Assembly (NCBI RefSeq): GCF_001641695.1
Contig: NZ_LSEF01000080.1
Span: forward strand, 57,970-94,263
Source of the DNA: Bradyrhizobium neotropicale
GTDB lineage: Bacteria; Pseudomonadota; Alphaproteobacteria; Rhizobiales; Xanthobacteraceae
Direction: 5' to 3'
Length of the DNA stretch: 36,294 bases
Below, piece by piece: positions 14,517 to 22,540 of the stretch. The notes beneath the pieces were generated by a model that worked only from the letters and a program-made list of their open reading frames with translations, did no database searches and was not told the origin of the DNA. The position numbers and the translations under genes are program-made. Positions within the stretch are counted from its first letter, which is position 1. Each line of letters starts with the position of its first letter.

Positions 14517-16130
14517 TTACTGCACGCGCGGCAGCACTTCGAACTGGTGGAAGGGCGGCGGCGAGGACAGCGTCCACTCCAGCGTGGTCGCGCCCGCACC
14601 CCAGGGATTGTTGCCCGCCGGAACCTTCTTCATGAAGGCGTCGAACACGCAGTAGAGAAAGATCAGGACGCCGAAGCCGGAGATGTAGGAGCCGAGCGAC
14701 GAGATGTAGTTCCAGCCTGCGAAGGCATCGGGATAGTCGACATAGCGGCGCGGCATGCCCGACAGGCCGAGGAAGTGCTGCGGGAAGAACACCAGATTGA
14801 CGCCGATGAAGGTGACCCAGAAGTGCAACTTCGCGAGTGCCTCGTTGTACATGTAACCCGACATCTTCGGGAACCAGTAGTACCAGCCGGCGAAGATCGC
14901 GAACACGGCGCCGAGCGACAGCACGTAGTGGAAGTGCGCGACGACGTAGTAGGTCTCCTGCAGCACGCGGTCGACGCCGGCATTCGCCAGCACGACGCCG
15001 GTGACGCCGCCGACCGTGAACAGGAAGATGAAGCCGATCGCCCAGATCATCGGGGCGCGGAATTCGATCGAGCCGCCCCACATCGTGGCGATCCAGGAGA
15101 AGATCTTCACGCCGGTCGGAACCGCGATCACCATCGTGGCGGCGACGAAATAGGCCTGCGTCGCCGAAGACATGCCGACCGTGTACATGTGGTGCGCCCA
15201 CACCACGAAGCCGATGCCGCCGATCGCGACCATGGCGTAGGCCATGCCGAGATAGCCGAACACGGGCTTGCGCGAGAAGGTCGACACGATCTGGCTGATC
15301 ATGCCGAAGCCGGGCAGGATCAGGATGTAGACCTCGGGGTGACCGAAGAACCAGAACAGGTGCTGGAACAGCACGGGATCACCGCCGCCATCGGGCGCGA
15401 AGAAGGTGGTGCCGAAGTTGCGATCGGTGAGCAGCATGGTGATCGCACCGGCGAGCACCGGCAGCGACAACAGCAGCAGGAACACGGTCACCAGGATCGA
15501 CCACACGAACAGGGGCATCTTGTGCAGGGTCATGCCCGGCGCGCGCATGTTGAAGATCGTGGTGATGAAGTTGATGGCGCCAAGGATCGACGAGGCACCG
15601 GCAAGGTGCAGCGACAGGATCGCGAAGTCGACGGCCGGACCCGGATGGCCCGAGGTCGACAGCGGCGCATACATGGTCCAGCCGGCGCCGACGCCGTTGG
15701 CGCCCGGCTCACCCTCGACGAAGGTGGAGCACAGCAGCAGCGCGAAGGAGGCCGGCAGCAGCCAGAACGAGATGTTGTTCATGCGCGGGAACGCCATGTC
15801 CGGCGCGCCGATCATCAGCGGCACGAACCAGTTGCCGAAGCCGCCGATCATCGCCGGCATGACCATGAAGAAGATCATGATCAGGCCGTGGCTGGTCACG
15901 AAGACGTTGTAGGTGTGCGTCTCGTGGAAGATCTGCACGCCCGGATACATCAGCTCGGCACGGATCGCGATCGACATCGCGGCACCGATGATGCCGGCGA
16001 TGACCGCGAAGATCAGGTACATCGTGCCGATGTCCTTGTGGTTGGTCGAATAGACGTAGCGCCGCCATCCGGTCGGATGGGCGTGCTCGTCATGCGCGTG
16101 ATCGCCGTGTGCCGCTGCGCTCGTTGCCAT
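14517..16130 (-). CDS. ctaD: Cytochrome c oxidase subunit I (aa3 type)
   Basis: A 537-residue catalytic subunit that reduces O2 and pumps protons. Heme a and a3 ligands and CuB ligands are all present: His81 (TSHGLIMIF), His264 in GHPEVY with the crosslink Tyr268, His313-His314 (WAHHMY), and His399 and His401 (VAHFHYVLS). The D-channel Asp111 and the K-channel PTGVKIFSW motif are also seen. The ATG at 16130 gives the expected start before YSTNHKDIGTMY; the open frame extends 52 more codons without support. The N-terminus is His-rich (HGDHAHDEHAH), a possible metal-binding tail. Confidence 0.98.
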   Translation of the reverse strand: MATSAAAHGDHAHDEHAHPTGWRRYVYSTNHKDIGTMYLIFAVIAGIIGAAMSIAIRAELMYPGVQIFHETHTYNVFVTSHGLIMIFFMVMPAMIGGFGNWFVPLMIGAPDMAFPRMNNISFWLLPASFALLLCSTFVEGEPGANGVGAGWTMYAPLSTSGHPGPAVDFAILSLHLAGASSILGAINFITTIFNMRAPGMTLHKMPLFVWSILVTVFLLLLSLPVLAGAITMLLTDRNFGTTFFAPDGGGDPVLFQHLFWFFGHPEVYILILPGFGMISQIVSTFSRKPVFGYLGMAYAMVAIGGIGFVVWAHHMYTVGMSSATQAYFVAATMVIAVPTGVKIFSWIATMWGGSIEFRAPMIWAIGFIFLFTVGGVTGVVLANAGVDRVLQETYYVVAHFHYVLSLGAVFAIFAGWYYWFPKMSGYMYNEALAKLHFWVTFIGVNLVFFPQHFLGLSGMPRRYVDYPDAFAGWNYISSLGSYISGFGVLIFLYCVFDAFMKKVPAGNNPWGAGATTLEWTLSSPPPFHQFEVLPRVQ

Positions 16131-16212
16131 TTTCAAATCCTGCCTTGCGTCCCATTCGGACCTTGTTGCGGTCCCGCCCTTCAAGTCGCGTTCAGTCGCC
16201 TTAGCCCTTCGC

Positions 16213-17052
16213 TTACTGCGTCGGGCCGGCGGCGGAGGCGAAAGTGCTGGCGCCGCCGCTCGCAAATTTCTTCTTGGCCGATTCAACCCAGGAGGCGAAC
16301 TCCTGGTCGGAGACCACGCGAACCGCGATCGGCATGAAGGCGTGATCCTTGCCGCACAGCTCCGAGCACTGGCCGTAGTACATGCCGGTCTTGGTGGCCT
16401 TGAACCAGGTCTCGTTCAGCCGGCCGGGGATGGCGTCGATCTTGACGCCAAAGGACGGCACCGCGAAGGCGTGGATGACGTCGGCGCCGGTGGTCTGGAC
16501 GCGAATCACCTTGTTGACGGGCACCACCATCTCGTTGTCGACGCCGAGCAGCCGCGGCTGCTTGTCCTGCGCCATCAGCGAGTCGAACTCGAACTTGCCG
16601 TTGTCCGGATAGGCGTAGGACCAGTACCACTGCTTGCCGGTGGCCTTGATGGTGAGGTCCGCCTTCGGCACGTCCAACTGGAGGAACAGCAGGCGGAACG
16701 ACGGCACCGCGATGCCGACCAGGATCAGCACCGGCACCAGCGTCCAGACCACCTCGATCAGCGTGTTGTGGGTGGTCCGCGACGGCACCGGATTGGCCCT
16801 CGCGTTGAACTTGATGACCACGATCACCAGCAGCGCCAGGACGAACAGCGTGATGGCGGCGATCAGGACGAACAGGAAATTGTGGAACCAGACGATGTTG
16901 TCCATCACTGGCGAGCCGGAGGCCTGCAGAGTCCATTCCCACGGCTGCGGCTGGCCCAGCTCGGCAAATGCCGCACCGCCCGTCGCCAGCGTCAGGCCAG
17001 CTACGGCCACTCCCAGCAAGTGCCGGCCCACCCGGCCCATCGACATCCTCAT
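16213..17052 (-). CDS. ctaC: Cytochrome c oxidase subunit II
   Basis: A 279-residue subunit II carrying the binuclear CuA centre that accepts electrons from cytochrome c. A signal peptide (1-30, cut likely after AFA), two membrane helices (about 53-80 and 100-122) and a cupredoxin domain with CuA ligands His194, Cys229, Glu231, Cys233, His237 and Met240 are visible. The ATG at 17052 has GGGGAG 9 bases upstream; an in-frame ATG two codons later is also possible. There is no fused cytochrome c domain. First gene of the operon. Confidence 0.97.
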   Translation of the reverse strand: MRMSMGRVGRHLLGVAVAGLTLATGGAAFAELGQPQPWEWTLQASGSPVMDNIVWFHNFLFVLIAAITLFVLALLVIVVIKFNARANPVPSRTTHNTLIEVVWTLVPVLILVGIAVPSFRLLFLQLDVPKADLTIKATGKQWYWSYAYPDNGKFEFDSLMAQDKQPRLLGVDNEMVVPVNKVIRVQTTGADVIHAFAVPSFGVKIDAIPGRLNETWFKATKTGMYYGQCSELCGKDHAFMPIAVRVVSDQEFASWVESAKKKFASGGASTFASAAGPTQ

Positions 17053-17500
17053 GCCGTCGCGCTCCCCTTACGAAATCACCCCAAGTGCGCCCCCCTCTTG
17101 ATGGGAAACGCTTATTCGATTCGTCCGTCTGACAAACCGCCGCGCAAGAATACCTCTAAGAGGAATTGGGGCCAGATCGCTAGAACGCCGAAATCAAGCC
17201 TCTCAAACCATAATTCTTGATCTATCGCAATGCAGTCTTGAGCCCTGTCTGTCAGTCGTCACCCGCAAGATATTTCCTAGTAAGTTCAGACAAAAATACC
17301 GTTTCCCGGGATGCCGCGGCTTGACAGCGGGATTGCCCGCGGTAGGCACTGGTCAACTGCCGCGCCGGAACCTGATTCGGATCGGGGCGAGACGGCTGGC
17401 GCGGCGCGAGATTTGCTTGGGAAGCGCCTTCAAGCCGCCCTCATTCCCGTATCAGTCCTGAAGGGACCAGCGACCCAAGCGATTAAAGGGACCGACCCCG
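17053..17500. other. 448-base divergent regulatory region between ctaC and the ialB-like gene
   Basis: No supported gene. It holds the FNR/FixK-like site at 17217-17230 and, on the plus strand, TTGACA at 17321-17326, the likely -35 element for the ialB-like gene; its -10 (near 17344) is weak. A CCGCGG-type inverted pair surrounds that -35. The ctaC promoter must also lie here, but I see no clear -35/-10 pair for it. Confidence 0.5.
17217..17230. promoter_or_regulatory. FNR/FixK-like binding site upstream of the oxidase operon
   Basis: TTGA-TCTATC-GCAA, which fits the Bradyrhizobium FixK2 pattern TTG(A/C)-N6-(T/G)CAA on both strands and has the left half-site TTGAT of the FNR consensus. It lies 165 bases upstream of ctaC. 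A role in oxygen-dependent control of aa3 oxidase is inferred. Confidence 0.45.
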
Positions 17501-18034
17501 ATGGGGCTTTCGACATGCATGGCAAGGCCGGCTAACAGCCTCAGGACCCTCGCAGCCCTGCTGGCTGCGGTTCTGCTCCTCGCCCTGCCCGGTCTCGCCC
17601 ATGCGCAGGGCGCGGTGCGCTCCGTCCATGGCGACTGGCAGATCCGCTGCGACACCCCGCCGGGCGCCCAGACCGAGCAATGCGCCCTGATCCAGAGCGT
17701 GGTCGCCGAGGACCGCTCCAATGCCGGCCTGACCGTGATCGTGCTGAAGACCGCCGACCAGAAGAGCCGGCTGATGCGGGTGGTCGCCCCGCTCGGCGTG
17801 CTGCTGCCCTCCGGCCTCGGTCTCAAGCTCGACAACCAGGACGTCGGCCGCGCCGGCTTCGTCCGCTGCCTGCCCAATGGCTGCGTCGCCGAGGTCGTCA
17901 TGGACGACAAGCTGCTCGGCCAGCTCCGCAGCGCCAAGACCGCCACCTTCATCATCTTCGAGACCCCCGAGGAAGGCATCGGCTTCCCGCTCAGCCTGAA
18001 CGGGCTGGGCGAGGGATATGACAAGTTGCCGTAG
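17501..18034 (+). CDS. IalB-family exported protein (invasion-associated locus B domain)
   Basis: A 177-residue protein with a signal peptide (1-35, cut after LAHA) and an IalB domain: VHGDWQIRC near the start, and paired cysteines at 50/61 and 123/128 that should form disulfides. Bartonella IalB was first linked to erythrocyte invasion, but homologues are widespread in free-living Rhizobiales, where the role is unknown; the name should not be read as virulence. An in-frame ATG at 17519 is an alternative start; both leave a complete signal peptide. AAAGGGA upstream of 17501 favours the first. Confidence 0.88.
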   Translation: MGLSTCMARPANSLRTLAALLAAVLLLALPGLAHAQGAVRSVHGDWQIRCDTPPGAQTEQCALIQSVVAEDRSNAGLTVIVLKTADQKSRLMRVVAPLGVLLPSGLGLKLDNQDVGRAGFVRCLPNGCVAEVVMDDKLLGQLRSAKTATFIIFETPEEGIGFPLSLNGLGEGYDKLP

Positions 18035-18080
18035 GGCGCCACACGCCCCGCGCCTCCTTTTCTCTCCCACCATCAGCGCC

Positions 18081-18165
18081 GTCATGGCCGGGCTTGTCCC
18101 GGCCATCCACGCACCACCGCGATCGAGGACGGACGTGGATGCCCGGGACAAGCCCGGGCATGACG
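18081..18165. repeat. Palindromic repeat, CATGGCCGGG family
   Basis: Arms of about 31 bases: GTCATGGCCGGGCTTGTCCC... at 18081-18111 and its imperfect complement at 18134-18165, ending GGGCATGACG. Each arm also has its own small hairpin (CCGGGCTTGTCCCGG). This type of element is common between genes in Bradyrhizobium-like genomes. Confidence 0.85.
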
Positions 18166-18198
18166 ACTGAAAAGGTGGCGCGCGCCTTTGCCCCGATT

Positions 18199-18276
18199 GT
18201 CATTGCGAGCGCAGCGAAGCAATCCAGGCTGTCTCCGCGGAGGGATTCTGGATTGCTTCGCTGCGCTCGCAATGAC
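18199..18276. repeat. Palindromic repeat, CATTGCGAGCG family
   Basis: Perfect 29-base arms: GTCATTGCGAGCGCAGCGAA... at 18199-18227 and the complement at 18248-18276, around a 20-base loop. A shortened relative is at 21690-21724. Confidence 0.88.
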
Positions 18277-18379
18277 GGAGAGCCGTACCTATCGTTTCCG
18301 TAATGTGACGGTGCGCCCCCTCGCGGAATGCACCCGAAACCATTATCTTGCCTCACATCCCCCGATAATGGACGGACAG

Positions 18380-19807
18380 ATGACCAACCCTGCCACGACC
18401 TCCCTGCTCGACCGCGCCAATCTCGATCGCGACCAGGTTCGCAACGAGGTCGCGCGCGGGCTTTCGGGCGCCGACGACGGCGAACTGTTCCTGGAATACA
18501 GCCAGACCGAAGCGCTGATGTTCGACAATGGGCGGCTCAAGCAGGCGACCTATGACACCTCGCAGGGTTTCGGCCTGCGCGCCGTCAAGGACGATGCGGT
18601 CGGCTACGCGCATTCCTCCGACGTGTCGCTGCCGGCGCTGATTCGCGCCGCCGATGCAGTCGCCGCCGTGCGCGGCGGCTATTCCGGCAGCTTCGCAAGC
18701 CCCCCGCCACACACCAATGTGCGGCTCTATGCCGATGACAATCCGCTCGATGCCCCGGGCTTCGAGACCAAGGTCAAGCTGCTCGCCGAGATCGACGCTT
18801 ATTTGCGCGACAAGGATCCGCGGGTGCGGCAGGTCAGCGTCAGCCTCGGCGCGACCTGGCAGGTCGTCGAGATCCTGCGTCCCGATGGCGAGAGCTATCG
18901 CGACATCCGTCCGCTCGTGCGCGTGAACGTCTCCGTCGTCGCCGGCCAGGGCGACCGTCAGGAGAGCGGCAGCAAGGGCTATGGCGGCCGCGCCGGCTAT
19001 GCCGAATTCATCGAGTCCAGGAACTGGCGCGAAGCCGCCGATGGCGCGCTGCGCGAGGCGCTGGTCAATCTGGAATCGATTCCGGCGCCCGCCGGCGAGA
19101 TGGACGTCGTGCTCGGGGCCGGCTGGCCCGGCGTGATGCTGCATGAAGCGGTCGGCCATGGCCTCGAAGGCGACTTCAACCGCAAGAAGACCTCGGCCTT
19201 CGCCGGCCTGATGGGCCAGCAGGTCGCGGCCAAGGGCGTCACCGTGGTCGACGACGGCACGATTGCCTCGCGACGCGGCTCGCTGTCGATCGACGACGAA
19301 GGCACGCCGACCAACCGGACCGTGCTGATCGAGGACGGCATTCTGGTCGGCTACATGCAGGACCGCCAGAACGCGCGTCTGATGAACATGAAGCCGACCG
19401 GCAACGGACGCCGCCAGGGCTATGCCCATGTCCCGATGCCGCGCATGACCAACACTTACATGCTCGCGGGCGACCGCGAGCCGGGCGAGATCATCGCCTC
19501 GGTCAAGAACGGCGTGTTCGCCGCGAATTTCGGCGGCGGCCAGGTCGACATCACCTCGGGCAAATACGTGTTCCAGTGCACCGAGGCCTACAAGATCGAG
19601 AACGGCAAGATCGGCGCGCCCCTGAAGGGCGCCATGCTGATCGGCAACGGTCCGACCGACCTGCACCGCATCCGCGCGATCGGCAACGATCTCGCGCTCG
19701 ACACCGGCATCGGCACCTGCGGCAAGAACGGCCAGGGCGTGCCGGTCGGCGTCGGCCAGCCGACGCTGTTGATGGAACGCATTACGGTCGGAGGCACCGG
19801 CGCATGA
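18380..19807 (+). CDS. tldD: Metalloprotease TldD
   Basis: A 475-residue TldD/PmbA-family protease. The metal site HExxxH is His255-Glu256-xxx-His260 in LHEAVGHGLEGD. TldD with its partner TldE forms a heterodimeric peptidase that trims unfolded peptides, such as modified peptide precursors and CcdA; a TldE gene is not in this window. The ATG at 18380 was chosen for the TNPATTSLLDRANL start; an ATG four codons upstream is possible, and the open frame runs back into a palindromic repeat without support. Its stop overlaps lepB (ATGA). Confidence 0.94.
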   Translation: MTNPATTSLLDRANLDRDQVRNEVARGLSGADDGELFLEYSQTEALMFDNGRLKQATYDTSQGFGLRAVKDDAVGYAHSSDVSLPALIRAADAVAAVRGGYSGSFASPPPHTNVRLYADDNPLDAPGFETKVKLLAEIDAYLRDKDPRVRQVSVSLGATWQVVEILRPDGESYRDIRPLVRVNVSVVAGQGDRQESGSKGYGGRAGYAEFIESRNWREAADGALREALVNLESIPAPAGEMDVVLGAGWPGVMLHEAVGHGLEGDFNRKKTSAFAGLMGQQVAAKGVTVVDDGTIASRRGSLSIDDEGTPTNRTVLIEDGILVGYMQDRQNARLMNMKPTGNGRRQGYAHVPMPRMTNTYMLAGDREPGEIIASVKNGVFAANFGGGQVDITSGKYVFQCTEAYKIENGKIGAPLKGAMLIGNGPTDLHRIRAIGNDLALDTGIGTCGKNGQGVPVGVGQPTLLMERITVGGTGA

Positions 19808-20613
19808 GCGCGGAGAAAATGAGCGCGACCACCACCGAGCCGAAGACCAGCCAGCCGAAGACAAGCAAGCCGAAGTCCAGCACCTGGCGCGGGCAGTTCG
19901 TGCAGCTCGCCGGCATCGTCGCCGCCGTGTTCATCGCCAAGGGCGCGCTGGCCGAGCCGTTCTACGTGCCGTCGGGCTCGATGGAGCCGACGCTGCTGAT
20001 CGGCGATGCGCTGCTCGCTTCGAAATTCCCCTATGGCTACGGCACCTCGTCGCTGCCGATTCAGATCAACCTGCCCGAAACCGGCCGCGTGTTCGCCGAG
20101 ACGCCGAAGCGCGGCGACGTCGTGGTGTTCCGCTGGCCCGGCGACCGCTCGCAGGCCTGGGTCAAGCGCGTCGTTGGTCTGCCCGGCGACCGCATCCAGA
20201 TGCGCCAGGGTCAGCTCTTCATCAATGACCGCCCCGCCGAGCTGAAGCCGGACGGCGTCGGCTCGGCCGAGGACGACAATGGCGGCAGCGAGCCCGCCTA
20301 TCGCTATGTCGAGACACTGCCGAACGGGGTGTCGCATCTGATCTTCAAGATGCGCGACAACGGTCCGCTCGACAACACGCCGGAGGTGACGGTGCCTGCC
20401 GGCCATCTCTTCGTGCTCGGCGACAACCGGGACAATTCCGCCGACAGCCGCGTGCCGCTGCGCTCTGGCGGCGTCGGCCTCTTGCCGATCGACAATCTGG
20501 TCGGCCGTGCCGACGCCGTGCTCGGCTCCTGGGACCTCGGCATGCGCGGCCAGCCGGTGTGGACCTGGCTCTCCGGCTTCCGCCTTGCGCGGTTCTTCAC
20601 CGCCGTGCACTGA
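19804..20613 (+). CDS. lepB: Signal peptidase I
   Basis: A 269-residue type I signal peptidase that removes signal peptides at the outer face of the inner membrane. Catalytic Ser59 lies in VPSGSMEPTLLIGD and Lys121 in WVKRVVGLPGD; the box GDNRDNSADSR follows. A Thr/Lys/Pro-rich cytoplasmic N-terminus (1-28) precedes a membrane helix (about 32-50). The start overlaps the tldD stop by 4 bases. Alphaproteobacteria often have more than one lepB, so this need not be the only copy. Confidence 0.96.
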   Translation: MSAEKMSATTTEPKTSQPKTSKPKSSTWRGQFVQLAGIVAAVFIAKGALAEPFYVPSGSMEPTLLIGDALLASKFPYGYGTSSLPIQINLPETGRVFAETPKRGDVVVFRWPGDRSQAWVKRVVGLPGDRIQMRQGQLFINDRPAELKPDGVGSAEDDNGGSEPAYRYVETLPNGVSHLIFKMRDNGPLDNTPEVTVPAGHLFVLGDNRDNSADSRVPLRSGGVGLLPIDNLVGRADAVLGSWDLGMRGQPVWTWLSGFRLARFFTAVH

Positions 20614-20623
20614 GCCACTCCTC

Positions 20624-20971
20624 ATGACCTTCGACGACGTCAGAAAATTTGCGCTGACGTGGCCGGAGGTCGAGGACGGCAGCTCCTACGGCACGCCGGC
20701 GCTGAAGGTGCGCAAGAAGATGCTCGCGCGGCTGAAGGAGGACGGCGACAGCCTGGTGATGCCGGATGTCCCCGTCGACGAGCGCGCCATGCTGGTCGAA
20801 GGCCAGCCGAACATCTTTTATTTCACCGATCACTACGCCGCCTACCCGATCGTGCTGATCCGCCTGTCCAAGGCGAAGCGCGCGATTATCGAGCCGTTCC
20901 TGCGGCGGCGCTGGCGTGCGCTCGCGTCGAAGGCGGCGTGCGCGAAATACGATTCGGGTGAGAACGCGTGA
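20624..20971 (+). CDS. MmcQ/YjbR-family protein
   Basis: A 115-residue protein of the MmcQ/YjbR family (CyaY-like fold): the start FDDVRKFALTWPEVEDGSSYGTPALKV is typical, then KKMLARLKEDG and a C-terminal helix FLRRRWRALASKA. Members are annotated as DNA-binding, but no function is firmly known. It follows lepB by 10 bases and overlaps the next gene through GTGA, so it belongs to the tldD-lepB transcript. Confidence 0.85.
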   Translation: MTFDDVRKFALTWPEVEDGSSYGTPALKVRKKMLARLKEDGDSLVMPDVPVDERAMLVEGQPNIFYFTDHYAAYPIVLIRLSKAKRAIIEPFLRRRWRALASKAACAKYDSGENA

Positions 20972-21546
20972 GCGAAGCGATGGACTCGGCGCGTTTCCTC
21001 GCCCTGGCGCTGAAGAATCCAGTCAATGTTGCCATCATCGATGAATTGGCGCAGCTCGCGCTGCCGGATGCGTGGCTGGTGTCGGGATGCCTGGTGCAGA
21101 CGGTGTGGAATGTGCTTACGGGCCGCGCAGTCGATCACGGCATCGCCGATTATGACGTGTTCTATTTCGATCCCGACACCTCATGGGAGGCCGAGGACGC
21201 GGTGATCCGCACGCTGCAGGCGCGGCTCGCGCATCTCGGGGTCAAGGTCGAGGCGCGCAACCAGGCGCGCGTGCATCTATGGTACCCCGGCAAGCATGGC
21301 CTGCCCTATCCGCCACTGACCTGTTCGACCGAAGGGATCGACCGCTTTCTGACGCAGAACACGCAAGTCGGTGTCAGGCGCGTCGGCGGGGATTTCGATG
21401 TCTATGCGCCGCACGGCTTCGACGATGTCGCAGGATTGATCGCGCGCCCCAATCCGGGCCCGAATTTCTCCGCCGCGAACTACGCCGTGAAAGCCGCGCG
21501 ATGGAAGGCGCTGTGGCCGGAGATTACGGTGATAAAGGCGGAGTGA
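20968..21546 (+). CDS. Nucleotidyltransferase-like family protein (NTP_transf_6/COG3575)
   Basis: A 192-residue protein with the nucleotidyltransferase-fold hallmarks: VSGCLVQTVWN (38-48), then ADYDVFYFD with Asp61, Asp63 and Asp68 (60-68). The pattern matches the NTP_transf_6 family, whose members have no proven substrate. GTG at 20968 overlaps the previous stop; the ATG at 20980 (MDSARF) is an equally plausible start. Last gene of a four-gene cluster, followed by a palindromic repeat. Confidence 0.8.
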   Translation: MSEAMDSARFLALALKNPVNVAIIDELAQLALPDAWLVSGCLVQTVWNVLTGRAVDHGIADYDVFYFDPDTSWEAEDAVIRTLQARLAHLGVKVEARNQARVHLWYPGKHGLPYPPLTCSTEGIDRFLTQNTQVGVRRVGGDFDVYAPHGFDDVAGLIARPNPGPNFSAANYAVKAARWKALWPEITVIKAE

Positions 21547-21556
21547 GGACGCCGCA

Positions 21557-21659
21557 GGGTAGGCAAAGGCGCGCTCTTCGCGCGCCGTGCCCACCACGAC
21601 CAACCGTAGTCGCTGTGACATGGTGGGCACGGCGCAAACGCGCCTTTGCCCACCCTACG
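21557..21659. repeat. Palindromic repeat, GTAGGGTGG family (copy with GGCAAAGGCGCG arms)
   Basis: Imperfect arms of about 38 bases: GTAGGCAAAGGCGCG... to CCGTGCCCACCA on the left (21559-21596), and TGGTGGGCACGGCG... to CCCACCCTAC on the right (21621-21658). It begins a few bases after the nucleotidyltransferase-like stop and may end that transcript. Confidence 0.82.
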
Positions 21660-21689
21660 GCCCAGAATATTTGGTGCACGATACATCCT

Positions 21690-21724
21690 CGTCGTCATTG
21701 CGAGCGCAACTCGCAATGACGACG
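21690..21724. repeat. Short perfect palindrome of the CATTGCGAGCG family
   Basis: 15-base perfect arms, CGTCGTCATTGCGAG (21690-21704) and CTCGCAATGACGACG (21710-21724), around a 5-base loop. It looks like an internally deleted form of the element at 18199-18276. Confidence 0.85.
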
Positions 21725-21739
21725 TTGAGAGCTTGCGCT

Positions 21740-22303
21740 TTACCGCACCACACCCGACGTGAACCCCGCCTTGCGGCGCGGCGGCTTGATCTCCTTTTTC
21801 AGGAAGCAGCGCGCCTCCCGGCCGGTATAGCCGGGACGGGCATAGGTGAAGGCGCGGCATTTGTTGTCGGCGGTGCAGGCGGCCTTGCAGGCCTCCTCGC
21901 CCTCGCCGACCTTGAGCTCGAAACTGCGCAGGTCGCCGCCGGGACGGTCGATCGACGTCTCCACGCCCTCGATGCGCGGCTCGATCACGCCGGCGCCGCG
22001 CACACCGGAGATGCAGCAATTTTCCGGCACGCGCGGCGGCACGGTGTTCTTGAGCCAGCACACAGCCGACCCGCCTTCGACGTCGGGATAGCTGAAGCTC
22101 CAGGAGTGGCAGCGCCGGTCGCGCTCGCAGAGCAGTGCACAATCCGCCGGATCGCCAGAGGCGACCGGTGTGCTGAAATAGTCGCCGCCGGGTCGGTCGA
22201 ATGCGGTCTGGGCGCGCACCGGCGTCCACGCAAGCGCGAGCGCCAGCGTGACGCATGCCACGACGCTTGCCACGACGGCCCCAGGCAGGCGGCCCTTCCC
22301 CAT
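21740..22303 (-). CDS. Exported protein with two PAN/apple-like domains
   Basis: A 187-residue secreted or periplasmic protein: signal peptide 1-31 (cut after VRA), then two tandem PAN-like modules. Each begins with DRPGGD (36-41 and 119-124), followed by a Cys-x3-Cys pair (55/59 and 139/143), a further Cys (65, 149) and a WLKN/FLKK end with Cys (82, 166). PAN modules bind proteins or glycans; the target is unknown. The ATG at 22303 was preferred because the next ATG (22447) lies inside a palindromic repeat and would add 48 residues unlike any signal. GAGAG precedes 22303. Confidence 0.82.
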   Translation of the reverse strand: MGKGRLPGAVVASVVACVTLALALAWTPVRAQTAFDRPGGDYFSTPVASGDPADCALLCERDRRCHSWSFSYPDVEGGSAVCWLKNTVPPRVPENCCISGVRGAGVIEPRIEGVETSIDRPGGDLRSFELKVGEGEEACKAACTADNKCRAFTYARPGYTGREARCFLKKEIKPPRRKAGFTSGVVR

Positions 22304-22416
22304 CCGAACAGCTCTCGAGTTATTGACGATGCTTGCGTTTTTCAGCCGGTCATTTGATCGCCGCAAACCTGTATGGGCGATGAACGGCCTTGAGACCTGC
22401 TGTCGCCGGTCAGGCC

Positions 22417-22540
22417 AAAGCGCGATGAGATCGGGATGAATCGTCATCGCGCTTTAGGTTATTGCTTGAGCATGATCTTTTCGGAGACCCGCCGCGCACT
22501 TTGCGCGAACGCGGCCGTTCGGGTCCGGATCATGCTCTAG
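22417..22540. repeat. Composite palindromic repeat, copy 2 (inverted relative to copy 1)
   Basis: First the AAAGCGCGATGA / TCATCGCGCTTT hairpin (22417-22428 with 22444-22455), then GAGCATGATC (22468-22477) with its complement ending at GATCATGCTC (22528-22537). It is the reverse complement of the element at 9845-9975 in both order and sequence, including the conserved GATGAATCGTCATCGCGC stretch. Its right end supplies the stop codon of gshA. Confidence 0.9.

Larger units (their letters stand above)
18035..18379. other. 345-base intergenic region filled by two palindromic repeats
   Basis: Apart from the two repeats at 18081-18165 and 18199-18276, only about 100 bases before tldD remain, where I see no convincing promoter. 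No gene is supported. Confidence 0.6.

Noticed and set aside
11522..17220. Plus-strand frames of up to 639 codons opposite the oxidase operon
   Set aside because: Composition and exact mirroring of ctaE, ctaD and ctaC codons show them to be shadows.
17501..18034. Virulence factor reading of the IalB-like protein
   Set aside because: IalB domains are widespread in non-pathogenic Rhizobiales and nothing else in the window points to host invasion.
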